The translations under genes were made by a program, and so were the position numbers. From contig NZ_JACJUV010000001.1 of NCBI RefSeq assembly GCF_014218805.1, positions 1,054,001 to 1,118,000 of the forward strand: a stretch of DNA of 64,000 bases, given 5' to 3'. How positions within the stretch are numbered: the stretch's first letter is position 1; every line of letters starts with the position of its first letter. Positions 57,526-64,000 of the stretch are shown here, one piece after another. Under the pieces are notes generated by a model. The model had not been told where the DNA came from. It worked only from the letters and a program-made list of their open reading frames with translations, and did not search any database. The stretch is from Teredinibacter franksiae. Lineage in GTDB: Bacteria; Pseudomonadota; Gammaproteobacteria; Pseudomonadales; Cellvibrionaceae.

Positions 57526-57869
57526 CGCCGTTCCCGCACATCACGTGCATGGATGCTCTAATGCAGCGGTTGCATGGATGCAATAGAGCTGCCCATGTGC
57601 TCCACGGCATAAGTACATCCCGTAACGCCGTTCCCGCACATCACGTGCATGGATGCTCTAATGCAGCGGTTGCATGGATGCAATAGAGCTGCCCATGTGC
57701 TCCACGGCATAAGTACATCCCGTAACGCCGTTCCCGCACATCACGTGCATGGATGCTCTAATGCAGCGGTTGCATGGATGCAATAGAGCTGCCCATGTGC
57801 TCCACGGCATAAGTACATCCCGTAACGCCGTTCCCGCACATCCATGTGCTCCACGGCATAAGTACATCC
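57526..57869. repeat. 100-bp tandem repeat array between ccoP and ccoG, 3 full copies plus one internally deleted
   Basis: A unit beginning GCCGTTCCCGCACATCACG recurs at exactly 100-bp spacing: copies at about 57526, 57626 and 57726 are nearly identical, and a fourth from 57826 lacks 51 internal bases. Each full unit contains an 11-bp hairpin (57555-57565 pairing with 57579-57589 in copy 1, one mismatch), nested in an outer GCACAT/ATGTGC pair. The deleted copy retains only GCACATCCATGTGC, the outer palindrome. The first boundary (57510-57525) looks like a degenerate unit end. The period is not a multiple of three, so the array is non-coding. Confidence 0.95.
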
Positions 57870-57873
57870 CTGT

Positions 57874-57908
57874 ACAAAAAAACGGAAGCGCTGTTATAGG
57901 GCTTCCGT
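57874..57908 (-). terminator. Intrinsic terminator after ccoP
   Basis: On the minus strand ACGGAAGC and GCTTCCGT form a perfect 8-bp stem around an 11-nt loop, followed by TTTTTTTGT. It lies about 25 bp after the ccoP stop and ends the ccoNOQP transcript before the repeat array. Confidence 0.88.
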
Positions 57909-57933
57909 TTACGTTCAGGCAGAGCCTTCGTTT

Positions 57934-58836
57934 TTACTCATCATAATTAAAAGATAAGGAATATACGTAAGCTGCCAATATGTGGATTTTATCTTCACGT
58001 AGCATTTCTTTCTGCGCGGGCATCTGGTTTTTCAATCCGTTACGAACGGAATGCTGGATACCTTCTCGAGTACCACTGTATAACCACGTATCGCTGGTAA
58101 GATTGGGGGCGCCCAGAACATGCATGCCTTTGGCATCGGCCCCATGACAAGCAGCACAGTTCTGATTAAATACCACTTGCCCAGTAACCGCCAATGCGCT
58201 GTCATGCTCCTGTCCAGACACCTTCAACACATACTCAGCAACACTCACCACGTTTGGCTCACCAATAATGGGCCCCCACGCAGGCATCTCACCTTTTCGG
58301 CCTTCTTTAATGCTGTGCATAATATCTTCTGGCTTGCCGCCATAAAGCCAGTCGTTGTCTGTCAGGTTGGGAAAACCAAAGTTACCGCCACCGTCCGCAC
58401 CGTGGCAAACAGCACAGTTGTTAGAGAACAATCGCACACCCATTTTCATAGCACGGCCATCGTGAATAAGCTCTTCAATGGGCATTTGCGCATACACACC
58501 AAAAGATTTGGCTAAATCCGCCTGAGCTTTATCCTGGTCCATTTTCAGTTCGCCACGCGACGTCCACTCTTTAATGCCTTTATAGCTACCCAAACCCGGA
58601 TAAAACGCTAAGTAAATCGCGCCATAAACCAGCGTGCCAACAAACATTAAAAACCACCAGCGTGGTAGCGGGTTATCGTATTCTTCAATACCGTCGTATA
58701 TGTGGCCGGTCGTTTTATTTTCGGGCTCATCATCGTCGCGAATCGCCACCTTGCGATTGGCAAACAGCACCCAGCACACAAGTGCCAAACACGTAAGTGT
58801 CAGCACAATAATCCAAAGACTCCAAAATGTACTCAT
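57934..58836 (-). CDS. ccoP: Cbb3 cytochrome c oxidase subunit III (diheme CcoP)
   Basis: Membrane-bound diheme cytochrome c feeding electrons to CcoN. 300 residues with two N-terminal hydrophobic segments (about 7-26 and 60-80) and two heme c sites, CAVCH (C141, C144, H145) and CAACH (C227, C230, H231). Last gene of ccoNOQP, followed by a terminator. Confidence 0.96.
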   Translation of the reverse strand: MSTFWSLWIIVLTLTCLALVCWVLFANRKVAIRDDDEPENKTTGHIYDGIEEYDNPLPRWWFLMFVGTLVYGAIYLAFYPGLGSYKGIKEWTSRGELKMDQDKAQADLAKSFGVYAQMPIEELIHDGRAMKMGVRLFSNNCAVCHGADGGGNFGFPNLTDNDWLYGGKPEDIMHSIKEGRKGEMPAWGPIIGEPNVVSVAEYVLKVSGQEHDSALAVTGQVVFNQNCAACHGADAKGMHVLGAPNLTSDTWLYSGTREGIQHSVRNGLKNQMPAQKEMLREDKIHILAAYVYSLSFNYDE

Positions 58837-58850
58837 AATCAGCCCCGCCC

Positions 58851-59057
58851 TTATTTTTGGTCAGCTGACTGAAGATCTGAATCTTCAGTTTTTTGTTGTT
58901 CGTTGTGGCTCTCTTTTGGCTCGTCGGCAAAAGGTAAATTGGCTGCTTCCTCAAACTTCTTTTTGCGGCTAGGCGAAAACGCCCACCAGCAAACGCCTGC
59001 GAAGGCTATGGCAACCAGTACCACCGATAAACTTCCGAGAGTTTCCTGAGTTTCCAT
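58851..59057 (-). CDS. ccoQ: Cbb3 oxidase small subunit CcoQ
   Basis: 68-residue single-span membrane protein; the helix LSVVLVAIAFAGVCWWAFS is followed by PSRKKKFEEAANLPFADE, a signature of CcoQ/FixQ. It stabilises the oxidase complex. Located between ccoO and ccoP, 9 bp after ccoO. Confidence 0.92.
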   Translation of the reverse strand: METQETLGSLSVVLVAIAFAGVCWWAFSPSRKKKFEEAANLPFADEPKESHNEQQKTEDSDLQSADQK

Positions 59058-59066
59058 AGTGTCGCC

Positions 59067-59678
59067 CTATCGTTTGTGAGTCAGTAAAGTACCCAGTTGC
59101 TGCAAGTAAGCGACCAACGCATCCACTTCCGATGTGCCCGCTACCGCCACTTCTGCACTAGCGATATCTTCTTCGGTGTAAGGCACACCCACTAATCGCA
59201 GGGCCCGCATTTTAGTGGCGGTTTCTTTGCCGTCCAAAATATTGTCGAACAGCCATGGGAAGGCTGGCATATTGGATTCAGGAACAACGTTGCGCGGGTT
59301 ATATAAATGCGCTTTGTGCCAAGTATCGCTATACCGCTGCCCTACTCTCGCCAAATCTGGCCCGGTGCGCTTGGAACCCCACAGAAAGGGGTGCTCGTAT
59401 ACAGACTCCCCGGCTATTGAATAGTGACCATAACGCTCTACCTCGGCACGCAGTGGGCGAACCATCTGTGTGTGGCATACATGGCAGCCCTCGCGAATAT
59501 AAATATCGCGACCTTCCAACTCTACGGCGGCTAAGGGCATTAAACCTTTAACCGGCTCGGTAGTTTCTTCTAGGAAGAATTGCGGTACCAACTGCACTAG
59601 GCCACCAAAACTAATGGCCACGGCCACAAGCAGAACCATCAAACCAACATTCTTTTCTACGATGTCATGATTTTTCAC
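59067..59678 (-). CDS. ccoO: Cbb3 cytochrome c oxidase subunit II (CcoO)
   Basis: Membrane-anchored monoheme cytochrome c. The GTG at 59678, with GGGGAA upstream, gives 203 residues starting [13 protein letters not shown], the family opening. The heme c site is CHVCH (C65, C68, H69), followed by [18 protein letters not shown]. The open frame extends 24 codons upstream into the ccoN end and is not the start. Confidence 0.95.
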   Translation of the reverse strand: MKNHDIVEKNVGLMVLLVAVAISFGGLVQLVPQFFLEETTEPVKGLMPLAAVELEGRDIYIREGCHVCHTQMVRPLRAEVERYGHYSIAGESVYEHPFLWGSKRTGPDLARVGQRYSDTWHKAHLYNPRNVVPESNMPAFPWLFDNILDGKETATKMRALRLVGVPYTEEDIASAEVAVAGTSEVDALVAYLQQLGTLLTHKR

Positions 59679-59691
59679 TGTCGTTTTCCCC

Positions 59692-61137
59692 TCACGCGAC
59701 TTGTGGCTGAGCGGCAGGAAGATCTTCCTCCGCAGGCTCTTCTTCAACAACGGTCTTATAGGTGTTGTAAGCCATAATCAACATACCTACGAGGAAAATA
59801 GAACCACCAAGGAAGCGTACAAAATAACCGGGGTAACTGGCTTCTACCGATTCTGCAAAGCTGTAGGTTAAGGTGCCGTCGGCGTTAAAGGCACGCCACA
59901 TTAAGCCCTGCATAATACCGTTTACCCACATGGCGCAGATATAAAGCACGGTACCGATAGTTGAAAGCCAGAAGTGAGTGTTAACCAAGCTCACACTCCA
60001 CATACGCGTTCTATTAAACAGCACGGGCAGTAAGTGATATACCGCGCCAATGGAAATCATCGCGACCCAGCCCAAAGCACCGGAGTGAACATGGCCAATG
60101 GTCCAGTCGGTGTTATGTGACAACGCGTTTACGGTCTTAATAGACATCATTGGGCCTTCGAAGGTAGACATACCGTAGAAGGACAAGGAAACCACCAAAA
60201 AGCGCAGGGTCGGGTCGGTACGCAGCTTATCCCAAGCACCCGAAAGGGTCATAATACCGTTGATCATACCGCCCCAGCTGGGTGCCAGAAGAATCAGTGA
60301 CATGACCATACCCAACGATTGCGCCCAATCGGGCAACGAGGAATATATCAAGTGGTGAGGACCAGCCCAGATGTACACCGCTATCAACGCCCAAAAATGA
60401 ACAATAGAAAGCTGATAGGAAAACACAGGCCGACCCGTTTGTTTCGGCACGAAGTAATACATCATGCCCAAAAAGCCGGCAGTGAGGAAAAAGCCCACCG
60501 CATTATGCCCATACCACCATTGGATCATCGCATCCATGGCGCCGGCATAAGCAGAATAAGATTTTGTGAGAGAAACCGGTACTGCCATACTGTTTACAAC
60601 GTGTAACAGTGCAACGGTTACGATAAAAGCACCGAAAAACCAATTAGCCACATAGATATGAGACGTTTTTCGTTTAACAACTGTGCCAAAGAACACAATA
60701 CCGTATGACACCCACACCAAGGTGATCAAAATATCAATTGGCCATTCAAGCTCGGCGTATTCCTTAGCTGAAGTCATACCCATGGGCAATGTAATAGCCG
60801 CGAGCACGATAATCAGCTGCCACCCCCAGAAGGTAAATGGGATCAGAAAACCGCCAAACAGCTTGGCCTGGCATGTTCGCTGTACGACATAAAAAGAGGT
60901 CGCAAACAACGCACAACCACCGAAGGCAAAAATCACCGCGTTAGTGTGTAACGGCCGTAAGCGCCCAAAGTGCGAGAATGGTTGAAAAATATCATTCAAC
61001 TCCGGCCACATAAGTTGTGCTGCCAGCAGCACTCCTACGGCCATCCCAACAATACCCCAAACAATGGTCATTATCGTAAACTGACGTACGACCTTGTAGT
61101 TGTATGCTGGCTGCTCAGTTGCCAAGCCATCACTCAT
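59692..61137 (-). CDS. ccoN: Cbb3 cytochrome c oxidase subunit I (CcoN)
   Basis: Catalytic, proton-pumping subunit with heme b, heme b3 and CuB for high-affinity oxygen reduction. 481 residues with about twelve membrane helices; conserved His-containing segments [51 protein letters not shown] and [19 protein letters not shown] supply heme and copper ligands. First gene of ccoNOQP, preceded by an FNR-type promoter. Confidence 0.97.
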   Translation of the reverse strand: MSDGLATEQPAYNYKVVRQFTIMTIVWGIVGMAVGVLLAAQLMWPELNDIFQPFSHFGRLRPLHTNAVIFAFGGCALFATSFYVVQRTCQAKLFGGFLIPFTFWGWQLIIVLAAITLPMGMTSAKEYAELEWPIDILITLVWVSYGIVFFGTVVKRKTSHIYVANWFFGAFIVTVALLHVVNSMAVPVSLTKSYSAYAGAMDAMIQWWYGHNAVGFFLTAGFLGMMYYFVPKQTGRPVFSYQLSIVHFWALIAVYIWAGPHHLIYSSLPDWAQSLGMVMSLILLAPSWGGMINGIMTLSGAWDKLRTDPTLRFLVVSLSFYGMSTFEGPMMSIKTVNALSHNTDWTIGHVHSGALGWVAMISIGAVYHLLPVLFNRTRMWSVSLVNTHFWLSTIGTVLYICAMWVNGIMQGLMWRAFNADGTLTYSFAESVEASYPGYFVRFLGGSIFLVGMLIMAYNTYKTVVEEEPAEEDLPAAQPQVA

Positions 61138-61258
61138 GGTTCAGTCCTATTAGTGTTGTGTTGTAAAAGAAGAGTTACCCGAGTATACGAGTGTGCTATT
61201 ACCTAATTATTAAGTGCGTATTGGTAACAGGTTAGATTCCGGGCCGCAATTACGGACG

Positions 61259-61299
61259 ATTATAAACACCGAAGAGATCATTCATTTGATTACCATCAA
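61259..61299 (-). promoter_or_regulatory. FNR/Anr-dependent promoter of ccoNOQP
   Basis: TTGATTACCATCAA at 61286-61299 matches the FNR consensus TTGAT-N4-ATCAA perfectly. On the minus strand TATAAT (61259-61264) is the -10, which puts the start point near 61252, about 41 bp from the centre of the FNR site: the classical class II activation distance. ccoN starts about 115 bp further on. Confidence 0.88.
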
Positions 61300-61304
61300 G
61301 CTCC

Positions 61305-61336
61305 GCCATAAACACCATGAATAATGGTGTTATGGC
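61305..61336. terminator. Long inverted repeat between argG and the ccoN promoter
   Basis: GCCATA-AACACCAT and ATGGTGTT-ATGGC form a 13-bp stem with a 5-nt loop and one bulged A. It may terminate argG, but no T-tract follows on the minus strand; it lies just upstream of the FNR site and could instead be a regulator site. Confidence 0.4.
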
Positions 61337-61431
61337 AAGGGTTAACACCTTCCGCTCAACCAGCAGCTCTTCAGCGCTTTAAAAAACCTGGGCACAGCTA
61401 AATCACCTATTAACTAAAGCACCTATATAGA

Positions 61432-62664
61432 CTAGTCGAGCTTACGACCCTTTTGCGCAGCAATTCGCATGCGCAGTGCATTTAGCTTAATAAAGCCAGC
61501 GGCGTCTTTTTGATCATAGGCACCTGCATCATCCTCGAAAGTGGCAATACTTTCGTCAAAGAGGCTGTTAGGTGAACGGCGCCCCACTACTGTAACGGCG
61601 CCTTTATAGAGCTTCATACGAACGTCGCCGTTCACGAACTGCTGGCTTTCATCGATAAGAGCTTGAAGCATTGTCCGCTCTGGGCTCCACCAGTAACCGT
61701 TGTAGACTAGTTCGGCGTATTTTGGCATCAGCGAGTCTTTTAGATGTGCCGCTTCGCGGTCCAACGTTAAAGATTCAATCGCACGGTGTGCGGGAAGTAA
61801 AACGGTGCCTCCTGGCGTTTCATAGCAACCGCGAGATTTCATCCCTACATAGCGATTTTCTACGATATCCAAACGACCAATACCGTGGGCACCGGCTTTT
61901 TTATTGAGGGTTTCAAGCAAGGTGGCAGGTGACATGGCTTCACCATTAATCGCAACGGGGTCACCCTTCTCAAAGCTGATTTCCATGTATTCAGGGGCAT
62001 CTGGCGCTTCTTCTGGTGAAACTGTCCAGCGCCACATATCGGGCTCAGCTTCGCTCCATGGGTCTTCCAGAATGTCGCCCTCATAGGAGATATGCAACAG
62101 GTTGGCATCCATGGAGTAAGGTGATTTCTTACTGGCCTTGGCAAAATCCACCGGAATGTCACGCTCTTTACAGTAGGCCATTAGCGTTTCACGGGAGGTG
62201 AGATCCCATTCTCGCCAAGGTGCAATCACTTTTACACCTGGCTTAAGTGCGTATGCACCGAGCTCAAAACGCACCTGGTCGTTACCTTTACCGGTTGCAC
62301 CGTGTGAAATCGCGTCGGCGCCGGTTTCGTTGGCAATTTCGATCATGCGCTTAGCAATCAGCGGACGGGCAATAGAGGTACCCAGCAGGTACTCACCTTC
62401 GTAAATGGCATTAGCGCGAAACATCGGGAAAACATAGTCCCTAACAAACTCTTCACGCAAATCTTCAATATAGATTTCCTTAACCCCCAAAGCTTCGGCC
62501 TTGGCGCGCGCAGGTTCAACCTCTTCCCCCTGACCAATGTCGGCGGTGAAGGTAACCACCTCGCATTCGTAGGTGTCTTCCAGCCAGCGAACGATAACAG
62601 ACGTGTCGAGGCCTCCAGAGTAGGCGAGAACAACTTTGTTGATTGAAGACTTATCGAGGGACAT
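61432..62664 (-). CDS. argG: Argininosuccinate synthase
   Basis: Condenses citrulline and aspartate with ATP to make argininosuccinate. 410 residues from the ATG at 62664, preceded by GGAG; the N-terminal P-loop is [12 protein letters not shown], and [14 protein letters not shown] and [10 protein letters not shown] are present. The open frame extends five codons further upstream without support. Divergent from the FetB-like gene. Confidence 0.96.
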   Translation of the reverse strand: MSLDKSSINKVVLAYSGGLDTSVIVRWLEDTYECEVVTFTADIGQGEEVEPARAKAEALGVKEIYIEDLREEFVRDYVFPMFRANAIYEGEYLLGTSIARPLIAKRMIEIANETGADAISHGATGKGNDQVRFELGAYALKPGVKVIAPWREWDLTSRETLMAYCKERDIPVDFAKASKKSPYSMDANLLHISYEGDILEDPWSEAEPDMWRWTVSPEEAPDAPEYMEISFEKGDPVAINGEAMSPATLLETLNKKAGAHGIGRLDIVENRYVGMKSRGCYETPGGTVLLPAHRAIESLTLDREAAHLKDSLMPKYAELVYNGYWWSPERTMLQALIDESQQFVNGDVRMKLYKGAVTVVGRRSPNSLFDESIATFEDDAGAYDQKDAAGFIKLNALRMRIAAQKGRKLD

Positions 62665-62782
62665 GGAAACTCCACACAAGGAAAGATTAAGATTCGAGGG
62701 CGCGAATTTTATTGGAAAGAATACCCGAACTCCAGCATTTCGAGGGTTATTTTGTCAATCCACAGCGAGGTTAGAGTTGCCC

Positions 62783-63481
62783 ATGATCAGGCTAAGCCTA
62801 CTCGACACATTTTTATCCACTTTGCCGCTACTGCTAGCAATGGGTATTTTCCAGTGGAGACTCAACCGCTGCACCGACCTTATGGTAGCCAGCGCCCGCA
62901 TGATTCTGCAGCTTCTGGCTATGGGCTACCTGCTAAGCTTCCTGTTTGACTACAAACTAAACATTTTGGGTTTGGCCGTACTCACGTTTATGACACTGGT
63001 CGCGGCCGCCATCGCTATTCGGCCGCTCAAGCGGCGCTCACTGCAGCTTTTTGGCTTTGCTGCGCTCGCCTTGTTCATTGCCAGTGTAGTGCACTTAACC
63101 TGGATAATTGCCGTAGTACTCAAACTCTCACCCTGGTACCAACCTCAGTTTGTGATTCCCCTGGCAGGCATGGTGTTCGCCAATGGCATGAACAGCCTCA
63201 GCTTGGGAGCAGAGCGTTACGAATCCGAGATGGAGCACCAACGCCACAACGCCGCCAGCATCGCTTTCAATGCTGCAATGATTCCTCAGGTAAACGCCCT
63301 GCTAGCGGTTGGCCTAGTGTCCTTACCCGGGATGATGACCGGGCAAATACTCTCGGGTATATCCCCAATGGAAGCCGTCCGCTATCAGATAATGGTGATG
63401 AGTATGGTGGCGGGCACATCTGCACTTAGCCTTGCCATTTACCTAAGTTTGATAACATGCCGTTTTATCAAACCTAGATAA
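62783..63481 (+). CDS. fetB: FetB/UPF0014-type ABC transporter permease
   Basis: 232-residue membrane protein with about seven helices, related to FetB (YbbM), the permease of the iron-exporting FetAB system. The motif AARMILQLLAMGYLL-like segment SARMILQLLAMGY and GMVFANGMNSLSLGAERYE are family signatures. The ATG at 62783 follows a GAG element; the 49 upstream codons overlap the argG promoter. The ATPase FetA that normally precedes FetB is missing here: argG lies upstream in the opposite direction and a different gene lies downstream. Confidence 0.82.
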   Translation: MIRLSLLDTFLSTLPLLLAMGIFQWRLNRCTDLMVASARMILQLLAMGYLLSFLFDYKLNILGLAVLTFMTLVAAAIAIRPLKRRSLQLFGFAALALFIASVVHLTWIIAVVLKLSPWYQPQFVIPLAGMVFANGMNSLSLGAERYESEMEHQRHNAASIAFNAAMIPQVNALLAVGLVSLPGMMTGQILSGISPMEAVRYQIMVMSMVAGTSALSLAIYLSLITCRFIKPR

Positions 63482-63584
63482 TAAAAATGCCCTAAAGTAT
63501 TTCCACCGTCTTTTCATGTTCAAGCTAGGACACGCCAGACCAAGGCCTGTACTATATTTCCCCCACCGAATTGAGGAAAAAGGG

Positions 63585-64000
63585 ATGCTTCATCACCTAA
63601 CGTCAATAAAAATAACGCTTGTTTTGGCCGCTTGCCTTGTATTGCTTGGCATGCCGCTCACCGCTTCCGCCGAAGACGATGAGAGCACGTCAGACACGAA
63701 TGAGCAAAAAAGTGAAAAGGAAAGCAGTAAAAAAACCGAAAAAGACAAACCTAAAGATAAAAAGAAAGACAAAAAAAAGAAGACCATTAAAGAGCTCGTA
63801 AAGAAAAGCGCCCTTATAGATGGCCTATTCAGCATTTATCGCGACAAAAAAACCGGTGAAACCCGCTTGCTAATCAAGCAAGAACAACTCGACAAAGAAT
63901 TTCTCTACTTTACTTACATCGAAAATGGCGTTGCAGCGGCGGGCTGGGGACGCACGCGCGGCTCATACCATACCTATGCTGCAAAGCTCTTTAAAGTACA
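63585..64000 (+). CDS. DUF5117-type zinc-dependent metalloprotease, N-terminus (partial)
   Basis: The gene starts at ATG 63585 (AGGA and AAGGG upstream) and runs off the right edge after 138 codons. A signal peptide (LVLAACLVLLGMPLTASA) is followed by a strongly charged Lys/Glu linker (about 30-70) and then GLFSIYRDKKTGETRLLIKQ and EFLYFTYIENGVAAAGWGRT, which match the opening of large bacterial DUF5117/DUF4953 metalloproteases. The catalytic HExxH is beyond the edge and cannot be checked. Confidence 0.8.
   Translation, partial: MLHHLTSIKITLVLAACLVLLGMPLTASAEDDESTSDTNEQKSEKESSKKTEKDKPKDKKKDKKKKTIKELVKKSALIDGLFSIYRDKKTGETRLLIKQEQLDKEFLYFTYIENGVAAAGWGRTRGSYHTYAAKLFKV

Noticed and set aside
57404..57867. 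Minus-strand open frames of about 68 codons over the repeats
   Set aside because: They are by-products of the repetitive DNA; the 100-bp period shifts the frame in every unit and no homology is evident.
57526..57869. CRISPR array or integron attC cluster
   Set aside because: The whole 100-bp unit is repeated without variable spacers, there are no cas genes or integrase in the window, and I could not find attC core boxes with the expected GTTRRRY/RYYYAAC pattern.

Overview
The window reads as a chromosomal segment of an aerobic, heterotrophic gammaproteobacterium, most likely a marine member of the Cellvibrionales (the Teredinibacter/Saccharophagus/Cellvibrio kind). The basis is the gene content: mrp-dcd-metG-rnfABCDGE synteny, a high-affinity cbb3 oxidase with its ccoGHIS assembly genes, a YdiJ-type dehydrogenase, and a large TonB-dependent receptor of the Xanthomonas/Caulobacter polysaccharide-utilisation style next to a flavin-dependent halogenase-like gene. 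This placement is inference; no rRNA gene or other phylogenetic marker was analysed. I see no prophage, insertion sequence, CRISPR array or rRNA operon.

Layout. 1-4.1 kb (minus): assimilatory nitrate/nitrite operon cobA-nirB-nirD-nasA (nasA runs off the left edge), with NtrC-like dyads and a sigma54-like element upstream. 4.5-9.3 kb: DUF1244 protein, MOSC protein, a single-domain globin, and the YdiJ-type FAD/Fe-S dehydrogenase. 9.4-17.7 kb: purU, a pair of probable auxiliary beta-oxidation enzymes (enoyl-CoA isomerase-like and 2,4-dienoyl-CoA reductase-like), argS, an M15 peptidase, fbp, a zinc-ribbon membrane protein and a YqcC protein. 17.8-28 kb: dinG, a glycerolipid-type acyltransferase, a REC-GGDEF-REC diguanylate cyclase, an EF-hand protein, pyrB, a DUF2971 protein, sbcB and a beta-carbonic anhydrase. 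28-30.2 kb: a membrane-bound LytTR regulator divergent from a membrane acyltransferase. 30.3-40.4 kb: dcd, mrp, metG and the rnfABCDGE electron-transport operon, in which rnfC is frameshifted at a run of 12 C. 40.4-43.7 kb: a ParA ATPase, a fused PabA-PabB aminodeoxychorismate synthase and gloA. 44.2-50.7 kb: a TonB-dependent receptor, a halogenase-like flavoprotein and a secreted cytochrome c/FG-GAP protein, with a LacI-type operator over the receptor promoter. 51.2-61.1 kb: tRNA-Pro, a DJ-1 protein, then the cbb3 oxidase system (ccoNOQP behind a textbook FNR/Anr promoter, and ccoGHIS plus a SafE-like gene), the two halves separated by a 100-bp tandem repeat. 61.4-64 kb: argG, an orphan fetB-like permease and the start of a DUF5117-type metalloprotease.

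How the parts work together. The left end turns nitrate into ammonium: NasA reduces nitrate, NirBD reduces nitrite, and CobA makes the precorrin-2 needed for NirB siroheme. The Rnf complex couples ferredoxin/NADH redox to an ion gradient. cbb3 oxidase supports microaerobic respiration, with ccoGHIS and the SafE-like protein handling copper delivery and assembly.

The most interesting items are: (1) the receptor/halogenase/cytochrome-propeller locus, which looks like a substrate-inducible uptake-plus-oxidation module of unknown substrate; (2) the poly-C frameshift that removes both Fe-S clusters from RnfC, either an assembly error or a phase-variable switch; (3) the 100-bp repeat array with nested hairpins, one copy of which has lost exactly its inner hairpin; (4) direct repeats between the LytTR regulator and the acyltransferase.
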